DNA of 64,000 nucleotides from JACJWR01 sp964474045 (GTDB lineage Bacteria; Actinomycetota; Actinomycetes; S36-B12; UBA10799), in contig CAYYRC010000002.1 in NCBI GenBank assembly GCA_964474045.1, forward strand, positions 186,001-250,000, given 5' to 3'. Below, in pieces: positions 34,050-44,597 of this stretch; within the stretch, counting starts at the first letter, position 1; each line of letters begins with the position of its first letter. The notes under the pieces were generated by a model. That model had not been told where the DNA came from. It was given only the letters and a program-made list of their open reading frames with translations, and made no database searches. The translations under genes were made by a program, and so were the position numbers.

Positions 34050-35414
34050 TCACTCCCGCCCGAGCAGCATGCGCGCATCGGCGACGGTCGTCAGGGAACC
34101 GGTCACCACCACCCCGGCCATCGACGCCATGTCGGCGTCCGCGAGCTCGATCGCGACATCCAGCGCCTCGAAGATGTCGGGGCAGACGTCCACCGCCTCG
34201 TCGTCCCAGTGCAGGCGCGCCAACTCGGCCAGTTCCGCTGTCGGCATCGCCCGTGGCGAGGAGTTGGACGTGACCACGATGCGGTCGGCGATTTCGCGCA
34301 GCTCGGCGAGCATCGCCCCCGCATCCTTGTCCGCGAGCACCGCGACGACGGCGATGACCCGGCCGAACGGAAAGGCCTCAGGCAGGGATGCGACCAGGGA
34401 TCGCATGCCCATGGGGTTGTGCGCGCCATCCGCCACCACCGTCGGCGAGCGGCGCAGCACCTCCAGCCGACCTGGGCTGCCGACGTCGCCCAGCCCCTCC
34501 ACGACGAGTTCGGGATCGAGCGCGCGTCCTCCGAGGAACTCCTCGGCCGTCGCCACGGCCAATGCGGCGTTGGCGGCCATGTGCCGCCCGTGCAGCGGCA
34601 GGAAGATGTCGGCGTAACTGCCGTAGACGCCCTCGATGTCCAGCAGCTGACCGCCGACCGCCACGTCGCTGCCCACGACTCGGAAGTCACGATCGGCGAT
34701 GCGCAACGTCGCACCGACCTCGGCCGCTCGCGCCCTGAGCACCTCGGCGGCGGCCGGGTCCTGCACGGCTGACACCACCGGGACCGCGGCGGTGATGATC
34801 CCGGCCTTGTGGGCCGCCACCTCGGCGATGGTCGTGCCCAGATAGCGGGCGTGGTCGATGCCGATCGGAGTGACGGTGCACACGCTCGGCGTCACCACGT
34901 TGGTGGCATCCCAGCTCCCGCCCATGCCGGCCTCCACCACCATGGCATCCACCGGCGCGTCGGCGAAAGCGGCGAAGGCCATCCCTGTGACGAACTCGAA
35001 CCAGGTGAGCGGGCCGGCCGCGGCGTCCACGAGGGCTGCGTAAGGCGCCACCTCCGCGTAGAGCTCCGCGAAGCGCTCGCCGCTGATGGCAGTGCCGTTG
35101 ACGGCGATGCGCTCGGCGGGGCTGTGCAGGTGCGGGCTGGTGTAGAGGCCGGTGGTGAGCCCGGCGGCGCGCACGAGGGCGTCGACCATCCTGGCCGTCG
35201 AGGTCTTGCCGTTCGTCCCCGCCAGGTGGGCGACCGGGGCGGCGTCCTGCGGATCGCCGAGGACCTCCATCAGCGCGCGCTCGCGACCGAGGTCGGCGTG
35301 CACGTCGGCCTCACCCGCCCGCGCGCCCAGCTCGGCCAGCGCCCGGGAGAGGGCTTCGGCGCCTGCATCCGCTGCGGGCGATGGGGATTCGGGGGTGCTG
35401 GGGTCCTGGGCCAC
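34050..35414 (-). CDS. folC: Bifunctional folylpolyglutamate/dihydrofolate synthase
   Basis: FolC adds glutamate to (dihydro)folate. The 454-residue product has the Mur-ligase P-loop HLAGTNGKTSTARM (about 70-83), YTSPHLHSPAERI, EAGMGGSWDATNV, and C-terminal VVADGAHNPMGM. The open frame extends 170 codons upstream into valS on the other strand; GTG 35414 is the last start that keeps the usual short extension, but there is no good ribosome binding site, so the start is uncertain. The gene is divergent from valS, 45 bases apart, and overlaps neither. Confidence 0.93.
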   Translation of the reverse strand: MAQDPSTPESPSPAADAGAEALSRALAELGARAGEADVHADLGRERALMEVLGDPQDAAPVAHLAGTNGKTSTARMVDALVRAAGLTTGLYTSPHLHSPAERIAVNGTAISGERFAELYAEVAPYAALVDAAAGPLTWFEFVTGMAFAAFADAPVDAMVVEAGMGGSWDATNVVTPSVCTVTPIGIDHARYLGTTIAEVAAHKAGIITAAVPVVSAVQDPAAAEVLRARAAEVGATLRIADRDFRVVGSDVAVGGQLLDIEGVYGSYADIFLPLHGRHMAANAALAVATAEEFLGGRALDPELVVEGLGDVGSPGRLEVLRRSPTVVADGAHNPMGMRSLVASLPEAFPFGRVIAVVAVLADKDAGAMLAELREIADRIVVTSNSSPRAMPTAELAELARLHWDDEAVDVCPDIFEALDVAIELADADMASMAGVVVTGSLTTVADARMLLGRE

Positions 35415-35459
35415 CGGCTCATCGTAGGGCTCGGGCGAGGCCTGCCTAGGATTGCGCCC

Positions 35460-38039
35460 ATGACTGCGCACACCCCGTCCGTCCCGGAGAAGCCCGCGCT
35501 CGACGGCCTGGATATCAAGTGGTCGGAGCAGTGGGCCCAGGACGGCACCTACGCCTTTGACCGCACACGCCCGCGCAGCGAGGTCTACAGCATCGACACG
35601 CCGCCGCCCACCGTCAGCGGCTCGCTGCACGTCGGGCACGTGTTCTCGTACACCCACACCGATTGCATCGCGCGCTACCAGCGGATGCGCGGCAAAGAAG
35701 TCTTCTACCCGATGGGCTGGGACGACAACGGCCTGCCCACCGAGCGCCGGGTGCAGAACTACTTCGGCGTCCGCTGCGACCCGGCGCTGCCCTACGACCC
35801 GGACTTCGAGCCGCCGGCCAAACCTGGCAAGCAGGCGTTGCCCATCTCGCGACGCAACTTCGTGGAGCTGTGCGAGCGCCTGACCGTGGTGGATGAAGAG
35901 GCCTTCGAGACCCTCTGGCGCCACCTGGGCCTGAGCGTGGACTGGTCACACACGTACCAGACCATCGACGACAACGCCCGCGCCGCGTCACAGCGGGCCT
36001 TCCTGCGCAACCTCGCCCGCGGGCAGGCCTATCAGTCCGAGGCTCCCACCCTGTGGGATGTGACCTTCCGCACCGCCGTGGCGCAGGCCGAGCTCGAGGA
36101 CCGGGAGCGCCCGGGCGCATACCACCGGATCGGCTTCCCCGCCCCCGGTGGCGAGCCGGTGTTCATCGAGACGACGCGGCCCGAGCTGCTGGCAGCCTGC
36201 GTCGCGCTGGTGGCGCACCCCGACGACGAGCGCTACCAGCCGCTGTTCGGCAGCAACGTCCGAACGCCCCTGTTCGACGTCGAGGTGCCGGTGCTCGCCC
36301 ACCGGCTGGCCGATCCGGACAAGGGCTCCGGCATTGCGATGATCTGCACCTTTGGCGACACGACCGACGTCACTTGGTGGCGTGAGTTGCGCCTGCCGAC
36401 ACGGGCGATCATCGGCTGGGACGGCCGGATCAAGCCGGAGACCCCCGAGTGGATCACCTCCGAGCCAGGCCGCGAGGCCTACCGGCGCATCGCCGGCACC
36501 ACCACCTTCACGGCCAAGCAGACGATGGCCGAACTCCTCTCCGACAGCGGCGACATGGTGGGCGAGGCACGCCCGATCACGCATCCCGTGAAGTTCTTCG
36601 AGAAGGGCGACAAGCCGCTGGAGATCGTGTCCACCCGCCAGTGGTACCTGACCAATGGCGGGCGCGACCCCGACCTGCGCGAGGCGCTGCTGGCGCGCGG
36701 CCGGGAGCTCGACTGGCACCCGGAGCACATGCAGGTGCGCTACGCGACCTGGGTCGAGGGCCTCAACGGCGACTGGCTGGTGTCCCGCCAGCGCTTCTTC
36801 GGCGTGCCCATCCCGGTCTGGTACCCGCTGGGGCCCGACGGCGAGCCGATCTACGACCAGGTGCTGCTTCCGCACGAGGACGCCCTGCCGGTGGACCCGT
36901 CATCGGACTGCCCAGCGGGCTACAGCCCCGAGCAGCGCGGCGTTCCCGGTGGTTTCATCGGCGACCCCGACGTCATGGACACTTGGGCGACGTCGTCGCT
37001 GACCCCGCAGATCGCCGGCGGCTGGGAGCGGGATCCGGACCTGTGGTCCCGGGTCTACCCGATGGACCTGCGCCCGCAGGCCCACGAGATCATCCGCACC
37101 TGGCTGTTCTCCACTGTCGTGCGGGCCCACCTGGAGGACGACACCCTGCCGTGGCGGCACGCGGCGATCAGCGGCTGGATCTTGGACCCGGACCGGAAGA
37201 AGATGTCGAAGTCCAAGGGCAACGTGGTGGTGCCCACCGAGTTGCTGGAGCGTCACGGCTCGGACGCGGTGCGCTATTGGGCGGCCTCCGGGCGCCCGGG
37301 CACTGACACGGCTTTCGATGAGGGCCAGATGAAGATCGGCCGGCGCCTGGCGATGAAGATCCTGAACGCGTCGAAGTTCGTGCTCGGCCGCGGGGTGGTT
37401 GAGGATTCGGCCGCCATCGTCGAGCCGCTCGACCTGGCGCTGCTGGATCGGTTGCGCGGCGTCGTGGCGGCGGCCACCGAGGCCTTCGACGGGTACAACT
37501 ACACCCGCGCATTGGAGGCGGCCGAGACCTTCTTCTGGGGTTTCTGCGACGACTACCTGGAACTGGCCAAGGACCGTTCCTACGGCGATCCCGCAGATCC
37601 CGCTACACAGTCCGCCCAGGCGACGCTCGCCCTGGCCCTGGACGTCCAACTGCGGCTGTTCGCACCATTCCTGCCGTTCGTCACCGAGGAGGTCTGGTCG
37701 TGGTGGCGCCAGGGTTCCGTGCACCGGGCCCCGTGGCCGGGTGCCGACGACCTGGACGTCGCCTCCCCCGGAGGCAACGGCGCCAGCGTTTCCGTGCTGA
37801 CCGCGGCGGCCAGCGCGCTCGGCCTGATCCGCAAGGCCAAGAGCGAGAACAAGCTGTCCATGCGCACGGAACTGCCCGCCGTGACCATCACGGGCCCCGC
37901 CGACGCGATTGCCGCGCTCGACCGGGCTGCCGCGGACGTGGCCGCGGCCGGGCGGGTGCAGGATCTGCGGCTGGCGGTCGGTGGCGACTCGCTGACGGCG
38001 GCGGTCAGCCTGCCGGCAGCATCGCCGGCCAGCAGCTGA
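35460..38039 (+). CDS. valS: Valyl-tRNA synthetase, archaeal-like type
   Basis: ValRS charges tRNA-Val. The 859-residue enzyme has SGSLHVGHVFSY (HIGH motif), an editing domain (ETTRPELLAACVAL) and KMSKSKGNVV. The segment GWDDNGLPTERRVQ replaces the GTDHAGIATQ of most bacterial ValRS; this and the lack of a C-terminal coiled coil (the end is Ala/Ser-rich) mark the archaeal-like subtype found in a subset of bacteria, including actinobacteria. ATG 35460 is chosen because upstream codons overlap folC. It converges with the metalloprotease gene, with a four-base gap. Confidence 0.95.
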   Translation: MTAHTPSVPEKPALDGLDIKWSEQWAQDGTYAFDRTRPRSEVYSIDTPPPTVSGSLHVGHVFSYTHTDCIARYQRMRGKEVFYPMGWDDNGLPTERRVQNYFGVRCDPALPYDPDFEPPAKPGKQALPISRRNFVELCERLTVVDEEAFETLWRHLGLSVDWSHTYQTIDDNARAASQRAFLRNLARGQAYQSEAPTLWDVTFRTAVAQAELEDRERPGAYHRIGFPAPGGEPVFIETTRPELLAACVALVAHPDDERYQPLFGSNVRTPLFDVEVPVLAHRLADPDKGSGIAMICTFGDTTDVTWWRELRLPTRAIIGWDGRIKPETPEWITSEPGREAYRRIAGTTTFTAKQTMAELLSDSGDMVGEARPITHPVKFFEKGDKPLEIVSTRQWYLTNGGRDPDLREALLARGRELDWHPEHMQVRYATWVEGLNGDWLVSRQRFFGVPIPVWYPLGPDGEPIYDQVLLPHEDALPVDPSSDCPAGYSPEQRGVPGGFIGDPDVMDTWATSSLTPQIAGGWERDPDLWSRVYPMDLRPQAHEIIRTWLFSTVVRAHLEDDTLPWRHAAISGWILDPDRKKMSKSKGNVVVPTELLERHGSDAVRYWAASGRPGTDTAFDEGQMKIGRRLAMKILNASKFVLGRGVVEDSAAIVEPLDLALLDRLRGVVAAATEAFDGYNYTRALEAAETFFWGFCDDYLELAKDRSYGDPADPATQSAQATLALALDVQLRLFAPFLPFVTEEVWSWWRQGSVHRAPWPGADDLDVASPGGNGASVSVLTAAASALGLIRKAKSENKLSMRTELPAVTITGPADAIAALDRAAADVAAAGRVQDLRLAVGGDSLTAAVSLPAASPASS

Positions 38040-38043
38040 GCCG

Positions 38044-41000
38044 TCAGCGGAAGTAGCCGGTGACGTCCAGGATGCCGTTGACGGTGTTGGACGACCCGTT
38101 GTAGACCTCAAGTTGACGGTCATCTGCGCCGCTGCCGACTTTCACGACGTGGGCATTGGCCCGTGTCGTGCCAGGAAAGGCCCAGTTCAGCACCGAGGCC
38201 TCGGGTGGCTTTGCTCCCGGCTCGATCGGCGCGAAGAGCCGCAGGTGACCCCCGGACAATGTGGAGGTGACCGTCAGGTTGAAGGTTACGGAGGAGGCGT
38301 CACGGGGCACGACGTCCGGGATGCGGCCGATCACCTGGTTGGAGCCCCCGGTCAGGTAGCCGTCCGCCACCGACACCCGGCGCATGAAGTCCACCCCGCC
38401 GCCGATTGGCCCGAGGGTGACGCCCTCCACCGGCGGCGGCCAGCGCGAGTCGTAGGCCCGCGCCGGGTTGATGGCGTAGAACTCCGTGCCAGACGCCGCG
38501 TAGTAGCCGGCGACGTCGACGAGGACGCGCACCGGCTCGGTCGAGTAGTTGGCAATCTTGATGGTGCGCTCCGGGCTGAGGCCGACCAGCAGCCCGTTCG
38601 CGATCACATCTCCCGCTGCGCCCCAGTTGATCGCGGAGGCGTTGGGCGCGACCTCCAGATCTCCGGGGAAGACCCGCAGATGCCCGCTCGGCGCCCCCGG
38701 GCGCACCACCGTGATGTTGTAGGCCAGCGCGCTGGCGCCGGCCGGTACGACCTCGCCGCCGCCCGCGACTGGAATCGCCTGCGAGACATCGACGGTCCGG
38801 GCCGGCTCGACCACGAACGGGAGCAGGTTGCCCGCGGGATCCAGGGTGGAGTCATAGACCCGCACCGGAGTGACAGCGTTGAACCTGCTGAAGTCCGCCG
38901 CCGGTGACGCCTGACCCGTCGGCAGGTAGTACCCCACGACGTCCACCAGAGCGTTCGCCGCAAGGCTGCTGCCGTTGAAGATCCGGATCTGGCGCGACGC
39001 GTCGATGCTCGCCACCGAGCCGTTGGCGATCGACTGCGCGGCCACGAAGTTGATGTTCGAGGCGGCCGTGATCGGGGCGTCGCCTGGCATGACCCGCAGG
39101 TGGCCCGCGGCGGCACCCCCGGGGACCGTGAGGTTGTAGGCGATGGCAAGCGCCCCGGCGGGCACCACGTTGAGGTTGGCCGGATCCGGCAGGCCGGTGG
39201 TGCCGTCCACCCCATCTGCTACCGAGAAGACCCGTTGCGAGCCCCCGGCCAGGGCGCCGTCGGTCATCGTGCCGCGGGTGTTGACCACCCGGACCGGCGA
39301 GATGGGATGGAAGACCGCGGCCGCCGGGACAGTTGGCGTCACGCTCGCCGCCTCCGATCCCGGCCCGGGGCCGGCAGCGTTCACCGCGCGCAGTCGGATG
39401 GCGTAAGTGGCGTTGTTGGAGAGCCCCCAGACGGCCACCGGAGACGTCGTGTCGTTGGGGTAGTTCGGGATGGGCGACCCATCGGGGTTGGTGGGTTTCG
39501 CGACCGGCCACCAGGTGCGGCCATCCAGGCTGTACTGGTACTCGGTGATCGGTGCACCGCCGTTGAACCCGGGCGTGAATGCGATGCTCGCGCGGCCGTC
39601 CTCGCCAGTCCCGACCAGGCCGGTGGGTGCCGCGGGAAGCGTGCGCGGCGTCACCATGACCGTCGAGCTCGCCTGGCCCTCCCCGAGGTTGGTCAAGGCG
39701 CGCAGCCTCACCCGGTAGGTCGTGCCGTTGGTCAGACCTGCCACGGTGATCGGGCTGGTGGTGGCCCCCGGGCTGCGGGTACTCCAACTGGCACCGTCGT
39801 CGATCGAGTACTGGTAGTTGGTGATGGTGACGCCGGGGACCGCGGCTGGGGGCGTGAAGGCGATCAGAGCTGCCGCATCGGCCGGAGTGATGGATGTGAT
39901 GGTCGGCGGCCCGATGGCCGTGATGCTCACCCTGGCGTTGCCGGGGGTGATGGACTCGATCGTGACGATGCGGTTGTCTGCGAGCCTGATGGTCGTGCCC
40001 GCGGTCATGCCGAATGCAGCTTGGGACTGATTGGCCTGATTGCCCGGATAGGACCAGGCTGAGGCGTTGTCGCCGGCCTGGAAGGCCGGATCCGCGTCGT
40101 CGAAGGCCTGCTCCAGGAACACGCCCACGGGCAGGCCCGGCACCTGGCGCAACTCCAGGAGCACCTTGGGCGGGCTCGCCAGATCAGGGTCCGGCGGAAT
40201 GGGGGCGGTGGTGTTGGGGACGCTGAGCTCCAAAGCGTTCAGAACACTGTCGGCGGTCACCTTCGCTCCGCTGGGCTTCAGGTCGAAGGTCCCGGTCGCG
40301 ACCGCCGCCGCATTCGCGGCGCTGGACAGCGACAGCCGCTCGAGCTGGTTGAAGGTCAACCGCTTGGGGACGATGCCGGTCCCCGACACCCCCATCATGG
40401 CCCCGTTGTCGTCGTACTCGTTGCCATCGGCACCCGCTGTGGCAGCGCACGGCCACGTGGGCTGCTGCGCTCCCGGGTAGAGCGGCGTGGACCCCCCGCA
40501 GGTCATGGAGCCGGAGTGGCCGAGGCCGAAGTTGTGCCCCATCTCATGGGCGGTGATCTCCGGACCGTTGTTCGGGTTGGGGTTTCCCGGTGCCGCCGGC
40601 CAGTAGCCGCCGTTGATGGACGAGCTCCAGCCGATCCAGCCCAGGCCCACCGGGCATCCGTTCTGGTTGGGGGGCAGCACGTAGAGCACCAGGTTCTTGT
40701 CGCCGGCGTAGCCGGCGGCCGCTGCCGCAGCACGGACGTTTGCGTCGTAGAGCGTGTCCATGGTGTTCAGCGGGTTGCCCTGGGTGCACACATCGCCCAC
40801 ATAGGGGACGCTGGCGAAGGCTCGTGCGTCGTAGTTGATGGAGTACCTCGACGCCGACGCATCGACCCAAAGCTTGTTGATGCCGGCCAGCTGGGCGGGC
40901 GAGTTAACCGCCGTCGCCGGGGAAGATGCGCCGTTGTTGTTGACGGCCACGACGATGACGTTGTACCTGCCGGGGCCGCTCGTGGCGGTGTGGGCCAGCG

Positions 41001-41277
41001 GGGTCGCCTGCGTGGTCGGGGCGCTTGCGCCGACGGGCGGCATTAGGGCGTCGTCGCCGGTCAGTACCGGTTTGGGGGTGTTCACCTGGGCATCGGCCTG
41101 AGCCGAGTTTGCACTCGCGAGGCCCAGCCCGAGCGTGACCGCTGCCGCGGCGAGCACCGCAAGCAGCCAAGCAGCACTGACGGCGGCTCGCCGTTGCGTG
41201 CCACCGCCGACCGTCAGCTGCGTGCGCCCCACACTTCCACTATCGGCCAATAGGGGGACAAACTTCAGTCCCGCCAT
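38044..41277 (-). CDS. Secreted metzincin-type metalloprotease with two Fn3 and three DVxGYF-repeat domains
   Basis: The 1077-residue protein has a signal peptide (hydrophobic 31-55, likely cleavage after SAQA near 61) and a protease domain with HEMGHNFGLGH at 244-254: His244, Glu245, His248, His254 and the following glycine of metzincins. A Met-turn candidate (DDNGAMMG, near 295) fits gametolysin-like (M11) enzymes. Two Fn3-like domains follow (about 457-545 and 548-650), then three copies of a domain (656-785, 799-927, 933-1077) with blocks VPxGAxAxAYNxT, GHLRxxPGD, INW/NF, IAN and a final DVxGYF/Y. The substrate is unknown. It lies 12 bases after the related secreted gene, so they form an operon. 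ATG 41277 has a weak ribosome binding site; a later start is possible. Confidence 0.8.
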   Translation of the reverse strand: MAGLKFVPLLADSGSVGRTQLTVGGGTQRRAAVSAAWLLAVLAAAAVTLGLGLASANSAQADAQVNTPKPVLTGDDALMPPVGASAPTTQATPLAHTATSGPGRYNVIVVAVNNNGASSPATAVNSPAQLAGINKLWVDASASRYSINYDARAFASVPYVGDVCTQGNPLNTMDTLYDANVRAAAAAAGYAGDKNLVLYVLPPNQNGCPVGLGWIGWSSSINGGYWPAAPGNPNPNNGPEITAHEMGHNFGLGHSGSMTCGGSTPLYPGAQQPTWPCAATAGADGNEYDDNGAMMGVSGTGIVPKRLTFNQLERLSLSSAANAAAVATGTFDLKPSGAKVTADSVLNALELSVPNTTAPIPPDPDLASPPKVLLELRQVPGLPVGVFLEQAFDDADPAFQAGDNASAWSYPGNQANQSQAAFGMTAGTTIRLADNRIVTIESITPGNARVSITAIGPPTITSITPADAAALIAFTPPAAVPGVTITNYQYSIDDGASWSTRSPGATTSPITVAGLTNGTTYRVRLRALTNLGEGQASSTVMVTPRTLPAAPTGLVGTGEDGRASIAFTPGFNGGAPITEYQYSLDGRTWWPVAKPTNPDGSPIPNYPNDTTSPVAVWGLSNNATYAIRLRAVNAAGPGPGSEAASVTPTVPAAAVFHPISPVRVVNTRGTMTDGALAGGSQRVFSVADGVDGTTGLPDPANLNVVPAGALAIAYNLTVPGGAAAGHLRVMPGDAPITAASNINFVAAQSIANGSVASIDASRQIRIFNGSSLAANALVDVVGYYLPTGQASPAADFSRFNAVTPVRVYDSTLDPAGNLLPFVVEPARTVDVSQAIPVAGGGEVVPAGASALAYNITVVRPGAPSGHLRVFPGDLEVAPNASAINWGAAGDVIANGLLVGLSPERTIKIANYSTEPVRVLVDVAGYYAASGTEFYAINPARAYDSRWPPPVEGVTLGPIGGGVDFMRRVSVADGYLTGGSNQVIGRIPDVVPRDASSVTFNLTVTSTLSGGHLRLFAPIEPGAKPPEASVLNWAFPGTTRANAHVVKVGSGADDRQLEVYNGSSNTVNGILDVTGYFR

Positions 41278-41289
41278 CGGCCACGCGGG

Positions 41290-43047
41290 CTAGTTGAAGT
41301 AGCCGTACGTATCCGCGACCAGGTCCATCGGGGCGTAGAAGCTGGAGTAGTGGGCGAACTCGACCAATCCGGGGGTACTGCCGAAGCCCGGGACGCTGTA
41401 GGTGCCCACTGTCGCCACCGTGCCGTTGGCGCGAGTTTGGCCAGCCGACGTCCAGTTCAAGATTGAGCTGGCGGGAACCTGTTGGCCGAAGGGAAACATC
41501 CTCAGGTGCCCAGCGCCCGTCACGCGGGTCGCCGTCAAGTTGACCATCGCCGCCGTCGCAGTCGGCGGCGTGAAGTAGAGGTCGTCCCGCATCCACTTGC
41601 GCACGCGGGACGGCTGGTCGGACGTGCCAGCGCGAATGGTCCCGTCACATTCCCCGCCTTGTGGCTCGACACCGGCACTCGCCGGCCCGGAGCTCGGTCG
41701 GGCAGCACCGTCGCAGAAGGTCCGGGTGTCGAAGAGGCGCGTCGGAGACAAGGGGTAGAACGACTGTCCGGTGCCGGAGAAGTACCCCGTGACATCGATG
41801 ATGATCCTGACGGTCCCGCCGGAGTTATTGCGCACGGTGATGCGACCATCCGCGCTCACTGCGACAAACGACGCGTTTGCGATCTTGTCACCGGGCACCG
41901 ACCAGTTCAGCGCGGAACTTGACGTCGGCTGACCCGCCGGGGCGATCGATAGATTCCCGCCGCCCAAAGGCGCTGCGATGGTGGCGTTGTAGGCGACGCC
42001 CGTTGCGCCCGGCGGCACGATGCCCAGGGCGCCGTTCAACTCGTCGCGCACGCTGAACGTTACCTCGCCGCCCGCCTTGATTCCCGGGTTCCCCGAGTCG
42101 TAGACGCGCGCGGGCTTGGCGAGGCCGGAGAAGAGCCCGGCGGATTTCTGGGCGACAGTCGCCTTGCTTACAGGCATGAAGTAGCCAACGACGTCGAGTA
42201 CGGCGTCCACCGGGGCAGCTGCCCGGTTGTCGATTCGGACCTTGCGGTTGGGTGCCACCTTGACCACTGCGGCATTGGCGATGGATTGTCCGGCAGCGAA
42301 ATTCAAGGAGGACGATTCAACAGAGGCGACGTCATCAGGCATTATGCGGAAGTGCCCTGGTTGGGCGGGAGTCACAGCCGTCAGGTTGTAGGCGGCCGCG
42401 ACGGCACCTGCGGGAAGGATCGGCGTCGCACCAACTTGAGTAGCAGACAGATCCACGACCCGCGCCGCGGCCGCCCCCGAAGCGATCTTGCCTCCTCCGA
42501 CCCGGGTGTCCACTGCTCGCAGCGGGGTCGCCAACGGGACGAAGACCGATCCTTCCCGGGCCACCGGCGTTACGGAGAAGGGCGCCGTCGGCTCCCCGCG
42601 CAGGACCATTTCCCCCAGGACGTACTCGCCCCAACGCACCATCACCTGGTACGGGGTGCCGTTTGCTAGGCCGTCGATGGCCACTGCGCCATGCATGCCG
42701 CCTTGAGGGTCGCGCGTGGCCGGCCGAGGGAGCCGTGAGGTCTGCTGCCAGGCGCTCCAGGTAGCGCCGTCGTCGCCCGAGGTCGCGTACTGGTACATCG
42801 GGAAACCCATCGCGGATGTCATTGAGGACGGCGCTTCGCCCAACAGCAGGACCACGCGCCCATCGTCGGCGATCACCGACTCGACCGTGGTGGTCGAGGC
42901 CGCTGCCGGACTCACGTCCGCCGAAGCGACGGGCAGTCCGTTCGCATATGCGGGTGCCAGCTGGCCGGACCCGCCAATACTCAACGCTGCCAGCAGCACC
43001 GTCACCCCGGTCACAACAATCAACCGCACACGTCGAACAGCGCTCAT
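41290..43047 (-). CDS. Secreted protein with three DVxGYF-repeat domains
   Basis: The 585-residue product has a signal peptide (about 1-36, cleavage near AYA), an Fn3-like domain (about 42-162) and three copies (168-290, 303-423, 429-585) of the same domain as in the next gene, each ending in DVVGYF, DVTGYF and the divergent ADTYGYF. The third copy has an insertion with two cysteines (Cys445, Cys467). No catalytic motif is visible; adhesion or surface binding is a guess. ATG 43047 follows GGGGGAAG; a palindrome lies 39 bases upstream. The base composition looks somewhat less G/C-rich at third positions than in neighbours, which could reflect transfer or fast evolution. Confidence 0.75.
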   Translation of the reverse strand: MSAVRRVRLIVVTGVTVLLAALSIGGSGQLAPAYANGLPVASADVSPAAASTTTVESVIADDGRVVLLLGEAPSSMTSAMGFPMYQYATSGDDGATWSAWQQTSRLPRPATRDPQGGMHGAVAIDGLANGTPYQVMVRWGEYVLGEMVLRGEPTAPFSVTPVAREGSVFVPLATPLRAVDTRVGGGKIASGAAAARVVDLSATQVGATPILPAGAVAAAYNLTAVTPAQPGHFRIMPDDVASVESSSLNFAAGQSIANAAVVKVAPNRKVRIDNRAAAPVDAVLDVVGYFMPVSKATVAQKSAGLFSGLAKPARVYDSGNPGIKAGGEVTFSVRDELNGALGIVPPGATGVAYNATIAAPLGGGNLSIAPAGQPTSSSALNWSVPGDKIANASFVAVSADGRITVRNNSGGTVRIIIDVTGYFSGTGQSFYPLSPTRLFDTRTFCDGAARPSSGPASAGVEPQGGECDGTIRAGTSDQPSRVRKWMRDDLYFTPPTATAAMVNLTATRVTGAGHLRMFPFGQQVPASSILNWTSAGQTRANGTVATVGTYSVPGFGSTPGLVEFAHYSSFYAPMDLVADTYGYFN

Positions 43048-43085
43048 AATGCACTTCCCCCAGAAGAATTGCCACCCCATACCCC

Positions 43086-43111
43086 TGTGATCACCACCCA
43101 GGGTGATTACA
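43086..43111. promoter_or_regulatory. 26-base imperfect palindrome, candidate operator of the secreted-protein operon
   Basis: TGTGATCACC (43086-43095) and GGTGATTACA (43102-43111) are inverted copies with one mismatch in ten, separated by ACCCAG. The site is 39-64 bases upstream of the start at 43047, where a repressor or activator dimer could act. The left half also contains the perfect palindrome GTGATCAC. No T-run follows on either strand, so it is not a terminator. Confidence 0.5.
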
Positions 43112-43139
43112 ACCCTACACTACGCCGCCGAAGAGGCCA

Positions 43140-43155
43140 GGTGCGCTCCCGCACC
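43140..43155 (-). terminator. Weak hairpin downstream of clpX
   Basis: GGTGCG (43140-43145) and CGCACC (43150-43155) form a six-base stem with a four-base loop, 31 bases after the clpX stop on the clpX strand. The bases after it (TGGCCTCTTCGG) are only moderately T-rich. It may separate clpX from the secreted-protein operon, but the evidence is thin. Confidence 0.3.
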
Positions 43156-43185
43156 GGCAGCCGCCGTTGCCTGCAGCCGCTCGCG

Positions 43186-44466
<1,281 letters not shown>

Positions 44467-44597
44467 GGCCGGCCCTCACCTTCTCCGGCTCCGCGTTGGC
44501 ACCGGTGGGGAACACGCTACCTTCCACTCGACCTGCACGCCGCACGCGCCGCCAGGGTGTTGCGTCGGCCGACGCGGTCCGCACCCCGAATTCCGGC

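Noticed and set aside
34809..35459. N-terminal extension of valS by 217 codons
   Set aside because: The extra frame is antisense to folC. ValRS begins normally at 35460.
35460..38039. Isoleucyl-tRNA synthetase as an alternative for the valS gene
   Set aside because: The WDDNGLPTE motif can look IleRS-like, but the overall length, the PTERRVQ context and position beside folC fit archaeal-like ValRS.
43086..43111. The palindrome as a transcription terminator
   Set aside because: Neither strand has a T-run after it, and it lies close to the start codon of the secreted gene, where an operator is more plausible.
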